From Flavicella sediminum (GTDB taxonomy: Bacteria > Bacteroidota > Bacteroidia > Flavobacteriales > Flavobacteriaceae), in assembly GCF_006381105.1 (NCBI RefSeq), contig NZ_VDET01000007.1:124001-188000 (forward strand): 64,000 nt of DNA, in the 5' to 3' direction. The notes under the pieces are model-generated. The model saw nothing but the letters and a program-made list of their open reading frames with translations, was not told the DNA's origin and searched no databases. The translations under genes and the position numbers were made by a program. This document shows positions 17,287 to 25,808 of the stretch, piece by piece. Each line of letters begins with the position of its first letter. The first letter of the stretch is position 1.

Positions 17287-18147
17287 ATGAAATTTTTAAA
17301 AGCAACGATGCTTGCTGTGCTCTTTATTTCTTTTACTTCTTGCCTGAAAAATGGAGAAGATTATTCTGCAAACAAAGCTGATGGTGAAGCCTTTTTAGAA
17401 ACTGTAAAAACACAAGACGGTGTTATAACATCTGATAGTGGAAGCGGCTTGCTCTATGAAATAATTGAAGAGGGAACAGGAGAAATTCCGGTTGATGGAG
17501 ATGTAGTTACTTATGATTTTTTGGGTACCGATATTACAGGACAAGTATTTTTAGAAACGGAAGAAGACAGTCCACTTGAGGGTTATATAAACAATTATTT
17601 TCTAGGAATGACAGAAGGTTTAAAACTGATGTCTGTTGGAAGTACTTATAAATTTTATTTACCTTATTATTTAGCACATGGTATCGCTACCACAAACTAT
17701 GAAAAATTGACCATAGATCCTTATTCTGCTATTGTTTGCGAAATAAAATTAGTAGACATTAACCGCGCCAAAAGAGATGGAATTGCATTTTTAGCAGCAA
17801 ACAAAGAACTTGACGGAGTTATTACTACAGATAGCGGCTTGCAATACGAAGTACTTACAGAAGGTTCCGGAGACAATGCTGTTTCAACAAGCAGTGTTAC
17901 TGTTCATTACCATGGGACATATATTGACGGAACCGTATTTGACAGTTCTGTTGATAGAGGAACTCCTGCTTCTTTTTATGCTAATCAAGTAATAAAAGGA
18001 TGGACAGAAGGTCTTCAATTGATGAATCAAGGAGCTAAATTTAAATTTTATATTCCTTATGAACTAGCTTACGGAGAGGCTGGCTATAATGGAATCCCAC
18101 CTCATTCTGCACTTATTTTTGAAATTGAACTAATCACAATCAACTAA
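17287..18147 (+). CDS. tandem-domain FKBP prolyl isomerase lipoprotein
   Basis: 286 residues. The lipobox is ISFTSC. Two FKBP domains follow. The first (about 45-155) is degenerate: GDVVTYDFLGTDITGQVFLE replaces the usual VxVHYxGxxxDGxxFDSS and the VIxGW signature is reduced to YFLGMTEGLKLM, so it is probably not an active isomerase. The second (about 180-286) is complete, with VTVHYHGTYIDGTVFDSSVDRG, QVIKGWTEGLQLM and IPYELAYGEAGY. The inactive first domain resembles GldI and may be a chaperone or binding module. The stop is 2 bases before the start of the cyclophilin-FKBP fusion, which suggests coupling. Confidence 0.9.
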   Translation: MKFLKATMLAVLFISFTSCLKNGEDYSANKADGEAFLETVKTQDGVITSDSGSGLLYEIIEEGTGEIPVDGDVVTYDFLGTDITGQVFLETEEDSPLEGYINNYFLGMTEGLKLMSVGSTYKFYLPYYLAHGIATTNYEKLTIDPYSAIVCEIKLVDINRAKRDGIAFLAANKELDGVITTDSGLQYEVLTEGSGDNAVSTSSVTVHYHGTYIDGTVFDSSVDRGTPASFYANQVIKGWTEGLQLMNQGAKFKFYIPYELAYGEAGYNGIPPHSALIFEIELITIN

Positions 18148-18149
18148 AC

Positions 18150-19196
18150 ATGAAATTAAAAATTAATTATTTCAGCTATTTGCTTTTAAGTCTTTTTGTT
18201 TTGGCTTGTAACAATGAAAACTCACATTTAGACAAAGGAATTTACGCTTCTATAGAAACCGACAAAGGAAACATTCTTTTAAAATTACATCAAAAAGAAA
18301 CACCTTTAACAGTAGCAAATTTTGTTTCCTTAGCTGAAGGAACCAACGACAAGGTTGTGGACTCTTTAAAAGGAAAAGAATTTTACAACAACTTACCTTT
18401 CCATAGAGTAATTCCCGATTTTATGATCCAAGGTGGAGACATCAAAAGAAATGGTTCGGGAAATCCAGGTTATAAATTTGCGGATGAATTTCCTAAAGAC
18501 AAAGAAGGAAACTTGTTGTTTAGTCATGATAAAAAAGGAATTCTTTCCATGGCCAATTCAGGTCCAAACAGCAACGGTAGTCAGTTTTTTATTACACATA
18601 AAGAAACGCCTTGGCTAAACGGAAAACACACCATTTTTGGAGAAGTTGTTGAAGGTTTAAACATTGTAGATTCTATTGCTCAAGGAGATTTGATGCATCG
18701 TATTGAAATTATTCGTGTGGGTTCTGATGCCAAAAACTACGATCCGAATGCGGTTTTTTCTAAAGCTTTAAAGGACAGAGAAGCACAAGAAATTGAAAAC
18801 AAAAAAAATCAACTTAAAGACAGTATTGCTTTTTCTGAAAAAATGATGGAGGCCAAAGCACGTGTATTGCCATCTGGTTTAAAAATATTAAGTTTAGAAA
18901 AAGGAAACGGTAAAAAAGTGGAATTGGGTTCTAGAGTTCAAGTACACTATACCGGTTATTTTGCGCATGGTGAAATATTTGATACTTCAAGCAAAAGAAA
19001 CCAAACGTTTGACTTAACAGTAGGAGTAGACCGTGTTATTGAGGGTTGGACAGAAGGTTTACAGGAAATGCAAGAAGGCGAAAAAGCACGTTTGTTTGTC
19101 CCTTACGATTTAGGTTATGGTGCTGATGGTTACGGACCAATTCCTGCAAAGGCAAGTTTAATTTTTGATGTAGAAGTCGTTAAAATAGTTCAATAA
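18150..19196 (+). CDS. cyclophilin-FKBP fusion prolyl isomerase lipoprotein
   Basis: 348 residues. The lipobox is LFVLAC. A cyclophilin domain covers about 30-195: FHRVIPDFMIQGGD (catalytic Arg), SMANSGPNSNGSQFFIT and LNGKHTIFGEVVEG. A Lys/Glu-rich helical linker (about 205-240) is followed by an FKBP domain (about 245-348) with RVQVHYTGYFAHGEIFDTSS, VIEGWTEGLQEMQEGEKAR and VPYDLGYG. Both domains keep their core residues, so this is a dual-family immunophilin in one chain, displayed in the envelope. Such cyclophilin-first fusions are known but uncommon. The stop codon overlaps the next ATG by one base. Confidence 0.92.
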   Translation: MKLKINYFSYLLLSLFVLACNNENSHLDKGIYASIETDKGNILLKLHQKETPLTVANFVSLAEGTNDKVVDSLKGKEFYNNLPFHRVIPDFMIQGGDIKRNGSGNPGYKFADEFPKDKEGNLLFSHDKKGILSMANSGPNSNGSQFFITHKETPWLNGKHTIFGEVVEGLNIVDSIAQGDLMHRIEIIRVGSDAKNYDPNAVFSKALKDREAQEIENKKNQLKDSIAFSEKMMEAKARVLPSGLKILSLEKGNGKKVELGSRVQVHYTGYFAHGEIFDTSSKRNQTFDLTVGVDRVIEGWTEGLQEMQEGEKARLFVPYDLGYGADGYGPIPAKASLIFDVEVVKIVQ

Positions 19197-19759
19197 TGTT
19201 CGACAAAATTATTGACTTAGATAAAAACTTTCTCATCTATTTACATGGATTGGGTTCTGAAAAATGGGATTTTATTTGGTTGTTAATCACCAAACAAACC
19301 AATTGGATTCCTGTGTTTCTAGTTGTTATCTATTTGTTGTTTCATTATTTAGGTTGGAAAAAAAGTCTTTTCGTTTTGGTCTTAATGGCTTTGATGATTA
19401 CTTTTTCAGACCAATTTACCAATATGATTCGTAGAACTTTTGAACGTTTACGCCCTATTAATGATACTAGTATCAATGAGCAATTAAGAATCTTAATTCA
19501 CCCAACAAGTTTTAGTTTTACCTCAGGGCATGCAACCACATCAACTATGGTGGCCACCTTTGTTATTTTACTACTAAAACCCTATACAAAACACATTTTA
19601 TGGTTTGTGCTATTTCCAATATTCTTTGCTTATAGCCGTTTGTATTTAGGAGTGCATTTTCCAATTGATATTTTAACAGGAGCCACGATAGGATTTACCT
19701 TAGGCTATCTGTTTTATAAATTGCATGGGTATTTGTCATCAAAAATATTTACATCTTAA
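19196..19759 (+). CDS. PAP2-family membrane phosphatase
   Basis: 187 residues with five or six membrane segments. The three acid-phosphatase motifs are present: RRTFERLRP, SFTSGHATT and SRLYLGVHFPID, giving the catalytic His-Arg-His set. Members dephosphorylate lipid phosphates such as undecaprenyl pyrophosphate or phosphatidic acid on the outer face of the inner membrane; the exact substrate is not clear. The ATG overlaps the stop of the fusion isomerase gene (TAATG), so it is the last gene of that operon, ended by the terminator at 19768-19806. Confidence 0.88.
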   Translation: MFDKIIDLDKNFLIYLHGLGSEKWDFIWLLITKQTNWIPVFLVVIYLLFHYLGWKKSLFVLVLMALMITFSDQFTNMIRRTFERLRPINDTSINEQLRILIHPTSFSFTSGHATTSTMVATFVILLLKPYTKHILWFVLFPIFFAYSRLYLGVHFPIDILTGATIGFTLGYLFYKLHGYLSSKIFTS

Positions 19760-19767
19760 AAGCTCAT

Positions 19768-19806
19768 AAAAAAATCCCAATGAATTGAATCATTGGGATT
19801 TTTTTT
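19768..19806. terminator. bidirectional terminator between the PAP2 and Nudix genes
   Basis: AATCCCAATGA (19773-19783) pairs with TCATTGGGATT (19790-19800) across a 6-base loop, with seven A before and eight T after. Confidence 0.9.
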
Positions 19807-19822
19807 GCTTGCTAATTTCTTC

Positions 19823-20407
19823 TTATAACAATTTATGAATTTGCGCATATTGCAGTAGCATAATTGTTTTGGCATCTGTTATTTCTCCGGCATTCAATAA
19901 AGCAATTGCTTTTTCAAAAGGCATTTCCAAAACCTCAATATCTTCTTGCTCGTCTGCTAAGCCACCGCCAGCATCAACTTTCATAGCTTCAGTATACTCT
20001 GCAATAAAACAATGCAATTGTTCTGTAACAGCACCCGGTGTCATATAGGCTTCAAATACTTTTTTTACTTCTTGAATTTTATAACCTGTTTCTTCAAAAA
20101 TTTCTTTTTTAATACAAGTTTCAGGATCATCAGCATCTAACAAACCAGCACAAGTCTCAATCAACAATCCGGATTCGTTTCCATTTAAAAAGCTAGGCAA
20201 TCGAAATTGTTTGATCAGTACAATATTCTTTGTTTCCTTATTGTACATAAAAACGGCCGCCCCATTTCCTCGGTCATAAGATTCTCGAATTTGAGTTTCC
20301 CAAGTACCATCATTTCGTAAATAATCAAAGGTTACTTTGTTTAACACATACCAATTGTCTGATAAAACTGTAACATCTTTAATTTTTACGCGTTTATTTT
20401 TTTGCAT
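19823..20407 (-). CDS. nudK: Nudix hydrolase, GDP-mannose pyrophosphatase-like
   Basis: 194 residues. The Nudix box is AGLLDADDPETCIKKEIFEE followed by TGY, a variant with Ala for the first Gly and Lys for the Arg, but with the metal-binding EExG core intact. The following EAYMTPGAVTEQLHCFIAEY is typical of the ADP-sugar/GDP-mannose pyrophosphatase (NudK) branch. It should split GDP-mannose or related sugar nucleotides into a sugar phosphate and GMP. It is cytosolic. A small open frame just upstream overlaps its start. Confidence 0.82.
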   Translation of the reverse strand: MQKNKRVKIKDVTVLSDNWYVLNKVTFDYLRNDGTWETQIRESYDRGNGAAVFMYNKETKNIVLIKQFRLPSFLNGNESGLLIETCAGLLDADDPETCIKKEIFEETGYKIQEVKKVFEAYMTPGAVTEQLHCFIAEYTEAMKVDAGGGLADEQEDIEVLEMPFEKAIALLNAGEITDAKTIMLLQYAQIHKLL

Positions 20408-20564
20408 TCAAGTTCGTCTTTTTAAGATTCGGGTTCTTATTTTCATAGGAATGATTTGTATCAAAACAATCTTGAAAAATACCACAAGAAACGCCAACTT
20501 TGGCAAGGGATTTTTTAGAATGATCATTCGCTAATTTCGCAATATCTGGAGTCAAGTATTTCAT
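20394..20564 (-). CDS. small hypothetical protein overlapping the nudK start
   Basis: 56 codons from an ATG at 20564 to a stop at 20394, overlapping the nudK start by 14 bases in another frame. The peptide begins MKYLTPDIAKLANDHSKKS and contains two cysteines (VSCGIFQDCF) and a basic tail. I recognise no family. The unbroken frame, the ordinary composition and the coupling-type overlap suggest a translated gene, but this is an inference from a short frame. Confidence 0.35.
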   Translation of the reverse strand: MKYLTPDIAKLANDHSKKSLAKVGVSCGIFQDCFDTNHSYENKNPNLKKTNLNAKK

Positions 20565-20675
20565 AGGCTACTGAATTAAATAGTACTTAGTAAATTTACA
20601 AAAAAATAAAAAGACAGGGGAAGAATTAGATAAATATAACGGATATTTGTCCTTAAATTAAAACAAACTTTACAC

Positions 20676-21395
20676 GTGAAAATTGCCTTATTCTCAGACA
20701 TCCATGCCAACCTTCCGGCTTTAAATGCTTTTTTTAAAGATATTTCTTTTAGAAAACCTGATGCTATGTATTGCTTAGGGGACTTGGTTGGTTACAATAT
20801 TTGGCCCAATGAAGTAGTGAATGCTATTAACAGTCGACAAATTCCAACCCTTTCAGGGAATCATGATACTGCTGTTGGATTGCCTGCTAAAAGTGAATCG
20901 GGTTTGTACACCAACAATGTGATAGGAACGGAAGAAACAAAATACTTGCAATCTCTACCTGCACATATTCGTCTTGACTTTCAGCTAAAAGAAGAAAAAA
21001 TTTCTATTTTACTAGTGCATGGAAGTCCCCGAAGAAACAACGAATACCTTACGGAAGAAACGGATGAAAGCCTGCTTTTGGAAATGCTAGATGAAAGTGA
21101 GGCAGACATACTTTGTTTTGGACATACCCACAAACATTTCCATAAAATTATTCCTACGGAAAAGGGTTTCAAACACGCCATTAATTTAGGCTCTTTAGGA
21201 AAACCAAAAGATGGAGATCCAAGAGGCTGTTATGCACAACTTACGATACATGCCAATAGTACGTTGAAAAATAAAGAAGCCATTGATGTAGAATTTTGTC
21301 GTGTGGCCTATGATGTGGAAAAAGCGGCCAAGGCTGTAGAAGATTGTCCGTCCTTACCCAATAAATTTGCAGAAGCTTTGCGTTTGGCACAGTAA
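20676..21395 (+). CDS. metallophosphoesterase, YfcE/MJ0936-like
   Basis: 239 residues starting at a GTG (reading KIALFSDIHANLPALNAF); no ATG is available near it. The calcineurin-like metal ligands are DIHANLPAL (D-x-H), CLGDLVGYNIWPNEV (GD), LSGNHDTAV (GNHD), LVHGSPRRNN and CFGHTHKHFH (GHTH). It is a cytosolic phosphodiesterase of the small group acting on model phosphodiesters; the natural substrate is unknown. It looks monocistronic. Confidence 0.88.
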   Translation: MKIALFSDIHANLPALNAFFKDISFRKPDAMYCLGDLVGYNIWPNEVVNAINSRQIPTLSGNHDTAVGLPAKSESGLYTNNVIGTEETKYLQSLPAHIRLDFQLKEEKISILLVHGSPRRNNEYLTEETDESLLLEMLDESEADILCFGHTHKHFHKIIPTEKGFKHAINLGSLGKPKDGDPRGCYAQLTIHANSTLKNKEAIDVEFCRVAYDVEKAAKAVEDCPSLPNKFAEALRLAQ

Positions 21396-21522
21396 GAAAA
21401 ATGGAACTGTTAAAATCATTGCTTAAAATTTAACAGCAAGCGTAATTTATACAGCTTGTTTGCGACTTATATTTTAGTATTTTTATTTATTCAATCAATC
21501 TTACTTATTGGCGTACAATTCT

Positions 21523-22701
21523 ATGTGGAAATCCCTTTTTAAATGTTCAAAAAACCAGGAATATTCCTATGCTATTTTTGAATCCATCACAAATATTCCT
21601 ACAAAGGAATGGGATGCCATCAATACAAAAAATAATATTTATTTGTCGAGTTCCTTTCTCAAGGCTTTTGAAAAAGGAATGCATGAAAAGACAAATTTTA
21701 GATATGTACTCTTTTACAACAGTCAGCAAGAAGCCATTGGAATTTCTTATTTGCAAATAATTTCATTCAAACCGAATGAATTTCTTCAAAACAAAATTCC
21801 ATGCACCGTTGCCGACAAAGTCAAGAAATATTTTTTTGAAGATAAAAAATTAAACGTACTACTATGTGGCAATTTATTTGCCTGTGGCGAAAATGGCTTT
21901 GCACATACCGAAGCCATTGAAAAACCTTTGTTTTTAGAACTGATACATCATGCTATGGCGGCTATTAGTTCGAAAGAACCAAAGAAAATTTCCTTTCATT
22001 TATTTAAAGAATTTTGGGAAACAAGCACTTCCGTTAGCGATCATTTAAAAAAACAATCCTTTAAAGGTTTTTATATTGATGTGAATATGGTGGTGCCCAT
22101 AAAAAATACATGGACTTGCTGTGATGATTATTTGGGCGACATGAATACCAAATACAGAACACGTGCAAAAAAGGTTTACAAGACGTCAAAAAATCTTCGC
22201 AAAGAAAATTTTTCTGTAGCAGATATTCAAAAGTATTTACCAGAAATACAACGTATGTATACCGATGTTTTGAAAAAAGCAGACTACAATTTGGGCACCT
22301 TAAATGTGGCTACATTTGTCCATTTAAAAGAAGAGTTGCAAGACAAATTTATTATGTCGGGTTATTTTTCTGAAGATCAGTTTATCGGATTTAGTTCTGC
22401 ATTTGCCTTTAATGGTACCATAGATGCGAATTTTGTAGGTATCGATTACGAATACAACAAAGAATACAAATTATACCAACGCATGTTGTTCGATTTTGTT
22501 GAATTGGCCATAGATCGTAAAACCTATGAGTTGCGTTTGGGTAGAACTGCCGAAACGATTAAAAGCGTGGTAGGCGCTAAACCTGTTTCTATGAAATTAT
22601 ACGCCAAACATAGAAATAGTATTTCTACCAGTTTATTAGGTCTTGTTTTAAGTTCTATCAACCCAAGTCGTTATGAAATTAGAAATCCTTTTAAAAATTA
22701 A
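21523..22701 (+). CDS. GNAT/FemAB-like acyltransferase protein
   Basis: About 392 residues from the ATG at 21523 (MWKSLFKCSKNQEYSYA); a TTG start at 21508 is possible. The C-terminal half (about 190-370) resembles GNAT-fold proteins related to FemAB and the BioF2-like group: LGDMNTKYRTRAKKVYK, then DQFIGFSSAFAFNGTIDANFVGID and YELRLGRTAETIKSVVGAKP. It is cytosolic with no signal peptide. The substrate is unknown. The downstream YdjM-like gene starts 2 bases after its stop, so the two are coupled. Confidence 0.65.
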   Translation: MWKSLFKCSKNQEYSYAIFESITNIPTKEWDAINTKNNIYLSSSFLKAFEKGMHEKTNFRYVLFYNSQQEAIGISYLQIISFKPNEFLQNKIPCTVADKVKKYFFEDKKLNVLLCGNLFACGENGFAHTEAIEKPLFLELIHHAMAAISSKEPKKISFHLFKEFWETSTSVSDHLKKQSFKGFYIDVNMVVPIKNTWTCCDDYLGDMNTKYRTRAKKVYKTSKNLRKENFSVADIQKYLPEIQRMYTDVLKKADYNLGTLNVATFVHLKEELQDKFIMSGYFSEDQFIGFSSAFAFNGTIDANFVGIDYEYNKEYKLYQRMLFDFVELAIDRKTYELRLGRTAETIKSVVGAKPVSMKLYAKHRNSISTSLLGLVLSSINPSRYEIRNPFKN

Positions 22702-22703
22702 GT

Positions 22704-23708
22704 ATGGATTCGTTGACACAAATTGTTTTAGGTGCTGCAGTAGGAGAGGCAGTACTGGGTAAAAAAGTAGGAAACAAAGCAATTTTATGGGGTGCCATTG
22801 CTGGAACTATTCCTGATCTTGACATCTTTACAAAACTCTTTTTTGATTCTGTAACCAGTAATGAAATGCACCGTGGATTTTCACATTCCATCGTATTTTC
22901 AATAATATTTGCCCCCATATTTGGTTGGCTTATTTACAAACTTTACAAAGGCAAAGAAGGCAGTATCAAAGGCTGGAGCAAATTAATGTTCTGGGGCCTG
23001 TTTACCCATCCTTTATTAGACGCACACACCACTTGGGGCACACAATTGTTTTGGCCTTTGGCAAATAAAATTTCATATAAAAATATATTTGTCGTTGATC
23101 CTTTGTACACCGTCCCATTTCTTATTTTTTTAATTGCGGCCATGTGTCACAAACGAGGCACGGTGAAAAGAGCCAAACTTAACAATCTGGGAATTTACAT
23201 TAGTAGTGGCTATATGGTGTTGACGTTGGTATTTAAATGGGTTACTTTTTCCGTATTTGAAGACAGTTTAAAAGCACAAGGAATTTCCTATATAGAAATA
23301 GAAACCAAACCCACACCTATGAATACCATACTTTGGACCGCCAATGTGGAAACCGAAGATGGCTATTTGATTGGCTATTATTCTATGCTAGACGAATCTA
23401 AAAAAATAGATTTTTTACATTTTAAAAAGAACCATGAATTATTAGGGCAATACCAAAATGATCCAATGATCAAACGATTGGAAACCTTGGCCAAAGGTTG
23501 GTACACCATAGAAAAAAGAAACGGAAAATTGTATTTTAACGATTTGCGTTTTGGCTTATTAGGCGTAAATGCCGACGAAAAAAGATTTGTGTTTAGCTAT
23601 GAATTAAATGTTGTTGATGGAGTTTTAACTGCCCAAGAAACAGAAAAAAACACCAAAGACGTGGGACCAATGTTGAAACAATTGTTTGAAAGAGTGAAAG
23701 GAATTTAA
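22704..23708 (+). CDS. membrane-bound metal-dependent hydrolase, YdjM (DUF457) family
   Basis: 334 residues. The N-terminal half has the family pattern MDSLTQIVLGAAVGEAVLGKK, IPDLDIFTKLFF, EMHRGFSHSIVFSIIF and HPLLDAHTTWGT, a set of His and Asp residues at membrane edges thought to bind metal. Four or five hydrophobic segments precede a soluble C-terminal region of about 150 residues with no motif I know. The reaction is not established for this family. It starts 2 bases after the acyltransferase-like gene. Confidence 0.78.
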   Translation: MDSLTQIVLGAAVGEAVLGKKVGNKAILWGAIAGTIPDLDIFTKLFFDSVTSNEMHRGFSHSIVFSIIFAPIFGWLIYKLYKGKEGSIKGWSKLMFWGLFTHPLLDAHTTWGTQLFWPLANKISYKNIFVVDPLYTVPFLIFLIAAMCHKRGTVKRAKLNNLGIYISSGYMVLTLVFKWVTFSVFEDSLKAQGISYIEIETKPTPMNTILWTANVETEDGYLIGYYSMLDESKKIDFLHFKKNHELLGQYQNDPMIKRLETLAKGWYTIEKRNGKLYFNDLRFGLLGVNADEKRFVFSYELNVVDGVLTAQETEKNTKDVGPMLKQLFERVKGI

Positions 23709-23709
23709 C

Positions 23710-24204
23710 TTATTGCAAAACTTCAAATTCTCCTATCTCTTTATTTTTACGAACATTGTAAGCGTCAAAATATTTTCCATTCATAGAAATATATACACCA
23801 AAAGGTAATACTTGTGAAAAGGCTAGAGAACTTCCCAAATTAAACAGGCCATCAGAACTTCCAAATTGATAAGGTACCATAGCACCCGTCAGAATAATAG
23901 TTTTTTCAATTTTTAAGTCGGCTAAAAAAACAGCAGTCTCGGCCATGGTATCTGTGCCGTGGGTAATCACTATTTTATTAGCATCTGTATTGTTGCAATG
24001 CAAAGCAATTTCTTCTCTATGTTCCTTTGTCATTTGCAAGCTATCCAACAACATCAATTCTTTTACATCCAAAGCCAATCGCGAACGCCCCAATTGAAGC
24101 ATTTCATAAATATGTGTTTTTGTAAAATGCAAAGAGCCGTTTAATTCGTTGTATTGCTTGTCAAAAGTTCCTCCTGTAACAATGATCTTAATAGTTTCTT
24201 TCAT
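23710..24204 (-). CDS. single-domain asparaginase-like protein
   Basis: 164 residues, equal to the N-terminal catalytic domain of L-asparaginase only. It has both threonine motifs, VTGGTFDK near residue 10 and VITHGTDTMAETA at about 80, and ILTGAMVPYQFGSSDG. The C-terminal domain of type I/II asparaginases, which supplies part of the active site of the neighbouring subunit, is absent. The end is clean, so this is the known short form rather than a broken gene. Whether it hydrolyses asparagine is uncertain. It converges with the YdjM-like gene with only 1 base between stops. Confidence 0.8.
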   Translation of the reverse strand: MKETIKIIVTGGTFDKQYNELNGSLHFTKTHIYEMLQLGRSRLALDVKELMLLDSLQMTKEHREEIALHCNNTDANKIVITHGTDTMAETAVFLADLKIEKTIILTGAMVPYQFGSSDGLFNLGSSLAFSQVLPFGVYISMNGKYFDAYNVRKNKEIGEFEVLQ

Positions 24205-24339
24205 GTTTTCAAATTTACAACAGAAAAATGGCTAATTTTATAAACGAATGTTTATCTATGTTTCTTCTGATTTAGCTTTCTTCTTTTTGTAAAGAATTGT
24301 AGTTTTATCGACGAAATACAAAATTAAAATATAAAAATT

Positions 24340-25026
24340 ATGATACTTAAAAAAGGAATTGCTTTTCTATTGATTACAAGCATGTTGGTAAGCTGTTCAG
24401 CTTTGCAAAACACAAATAACAAGCAAAGAGGTGGTGCTATAGGTGCTGCTGGTGGTGCACTTATTGGTGGGATTTTAGGAAACAATTTGGGAAATAAGAA
24501 AAATTCAGCCTTAGGTTCTATCCTTGGAGGAGTTATTGGTGGAGCTGCCGGAGTTTATATTGGAAACAAAATGGACAAACAAGCAGAAGCTATTCGTACA
24601 GCAGTACCAGGAGCAGAAGTAACTAGAGTTGGTGAAGGAATCAATGTTACTTTTGATGAAACAAGTGGTATTCACTTTAATACTAATGAAGCAACTGTTG
24701 ATGAACAAACAAAAACAACTTTGTTAAAATTAGCCGCTATTTTTAAAGAGTATCCAGATTCTAATATTTTGGTTGAAGGACATACAGATAGTGATGGTTC
24801 TGAAGCGTATAACTTAGAATTGTCTAGAAAAAGAGCCAATGCTATTTCTAATCATTTACAAGGTTTAGGAGTACCTGCAGATCGTTTTACAACAAAATGG
24901 TATGGAGAAGTTCAACCTAAGTATTCAAACGATACTGCGGAAGGAAAATCTAAAAACAGAAGAGTTGAGTTAGCCGTTGTTGCCAATGAAACTTTAAAGA
25001 AGCAAGCGAAAGCAGCTACCAAATAG
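24340..25026 (+). CDS. OmpA-family lipoprotein with glycine-zipper
   Basis: 228 residues. The lipobox is SMLVSC. Residues about 35-75 form a glycine-zipper membrane-associating stretch (GGAIGAAGGALIGGILGNN and SILGGVIGGAAGVYIGNKM). The C-terminal domain (about 110-225) is an OmpA peptidoglycan-binding domain with VEGHTDSDGSEAYNLELSRK and NRRVELAV. The order is that of YiaD. It should link the outer membrane to the cell wall. A strong terminator follows. Confidence 0.92.
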   Translation: MILKKGIAFLLITSMLVSCSALQNTNNKQRGGAIGAAGGALIGGILGNNLGNKKNSALGSILGGVIGGAAGVYIGNKMDKQAEAIRTAVPGAEVTRVGEGINVTFDETSGIHFNTNEATVDEQTKTTLLKLAAIFKEYPDSNILVEGHTDSDGSEAYNLELSRKRANAISNHLQGLGVPADRFTTKWYGEVQPKYSNDTAEGKSKNRRVELAVVANETLKKQAKAATK

Positions 25027-25045
25027 TTCTTCGTTTTCAATCAAA

Positions 25046-25079
25046 TAAAAAAGTCTGCAGAAATGCAGACTTTTTTTTT
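25046..25079 (+). terminator. intrinsic terminator of the OmpA lipoprotein gene
   Basis: AAAAAGTCTGCA pairs with TGCAGACTTTTT across a 4-base loop, with nine T at the end. Confidence 0.9.
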
Positions 25080-25616
25080 GCTTCTTTTACAAGTTCAATT
25101 TCCCCAGTTTGACGATTATTTGCTTGCGTAGCATTCTTCTTTTTATTTTCAATTTGTTATGCTCCTTAAAAACAGAAAGTCCTACACAAGTCTTATTCAA
25201 ATAGTGTACACTATTTGAACAGCAAAATTAGACCATTCGTAAAGCAACCACAATACTCATAGTTGAGTATATTTCAATATCATCTTACTCAATAAAGCAA
25301 TTATTCTAGAAATGCAGCCTTCTAAAACTTCCCATAGTAAAAATTATCCTGCTAAAATTTCATTAGAACAAAGCAAATTGACATTTGGAAGTGAAAAAAA
25401 ACAAGCATTAAAAATAAAATAGGGGACTTTTTTTTTGAATAATTACTTCAATTCAAAAAAACTCAAAAAAATAATGGAAATAGATCAAAACACAAATTTC
25501 AGCTAAATAGATGATTCTTTGAAAGATAGCTTTCAGCAAAAACAAAGCACAAAAAAAAGTGCTAAAAAAACAGAAAAAAAGTACTTAAAAGTTGTGTGAA
25601 ATATAAATAAGCGTTG
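25080..25616. other. 540-base gene-free stretch with a palindrome
   Basis: No convincing frame on either strand. It is strongly AT-rich with many A runs near 25430-25600. The one clear element is a perfect 24-base palindrome at 25196-25219. Confidence 0.6.
25196..25219. promoter_or_regulatory. perfect 24-base palindrome, possible operator
   Basis: TTCAAATAGTGT is followed directly by its own reverse complement. With no loop and no T run it is more like a dimer-binding site than a terminator. No gene starts close by, so its target is unclear. Confidence 0.5.
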
Positions 25617-25624
25617 TATATTTG
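25617..25624 (+). promoter_or_regulatory. -7 box of the tRNA-Val gene
   Basis: TATATTTG ends 10 bases before the first base of the tRNA; a TTG lies at 25592-25594, 22 bases further upstream. Confidence 0.65.
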
Positions 25625-25634
25625 CCACCGCTAA

Positions 25635-25712
25635 GGGCAATTAGCTCAGTTGGTTCAGAGCACCTCGTTTACACCGAGGGGGTCGGGGGTTCGAATCCCT
25701 CATTGCCCACCA
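25635..25712 (+). tRNA. tRNA-Val (anticodon TAC)
   Basis: A complete cloverleaf: the acceptor stem GGGCAAT pairs with ATTGCCC, the D arm is GCTCAGTTGGTTCAGAGC, the anticodon stem CCTCG/CGAGG holds the loop TTTACAC with anticodon TAC (valine GUA), the T arm contains GGTTCGAATCC, and CCA is encoded at 25710-25712. A stem followed by T residues at 25715-25746 can end the transcript. Confidence 0.97.
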
Positions 25713-25746
25713 AAACTCCGCAAGAAATTGTGGAGTTTTTTTATTT
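25713..25746 (+). terminator. terminator of tRNA-Val
   Basis: AACTCCGCA pairs with TGTGGAGTT (one G-T pair), followed by seven T. Confidence 0.75.
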
Positions 25747-25808
25747 AAAGTAAAAGTCTAAATGATCGGCATAACTCTGATTTCAATGGATGTCAAATTA
25801 CGATAAAA

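Noticed and set aside
23710-24204. Truncated asparaginase pseudogene
   Set aside because: The frame is intact with a good start and a clean end, and single-domain asparaginase-like proteins of this length are known, so I list it as a gene.
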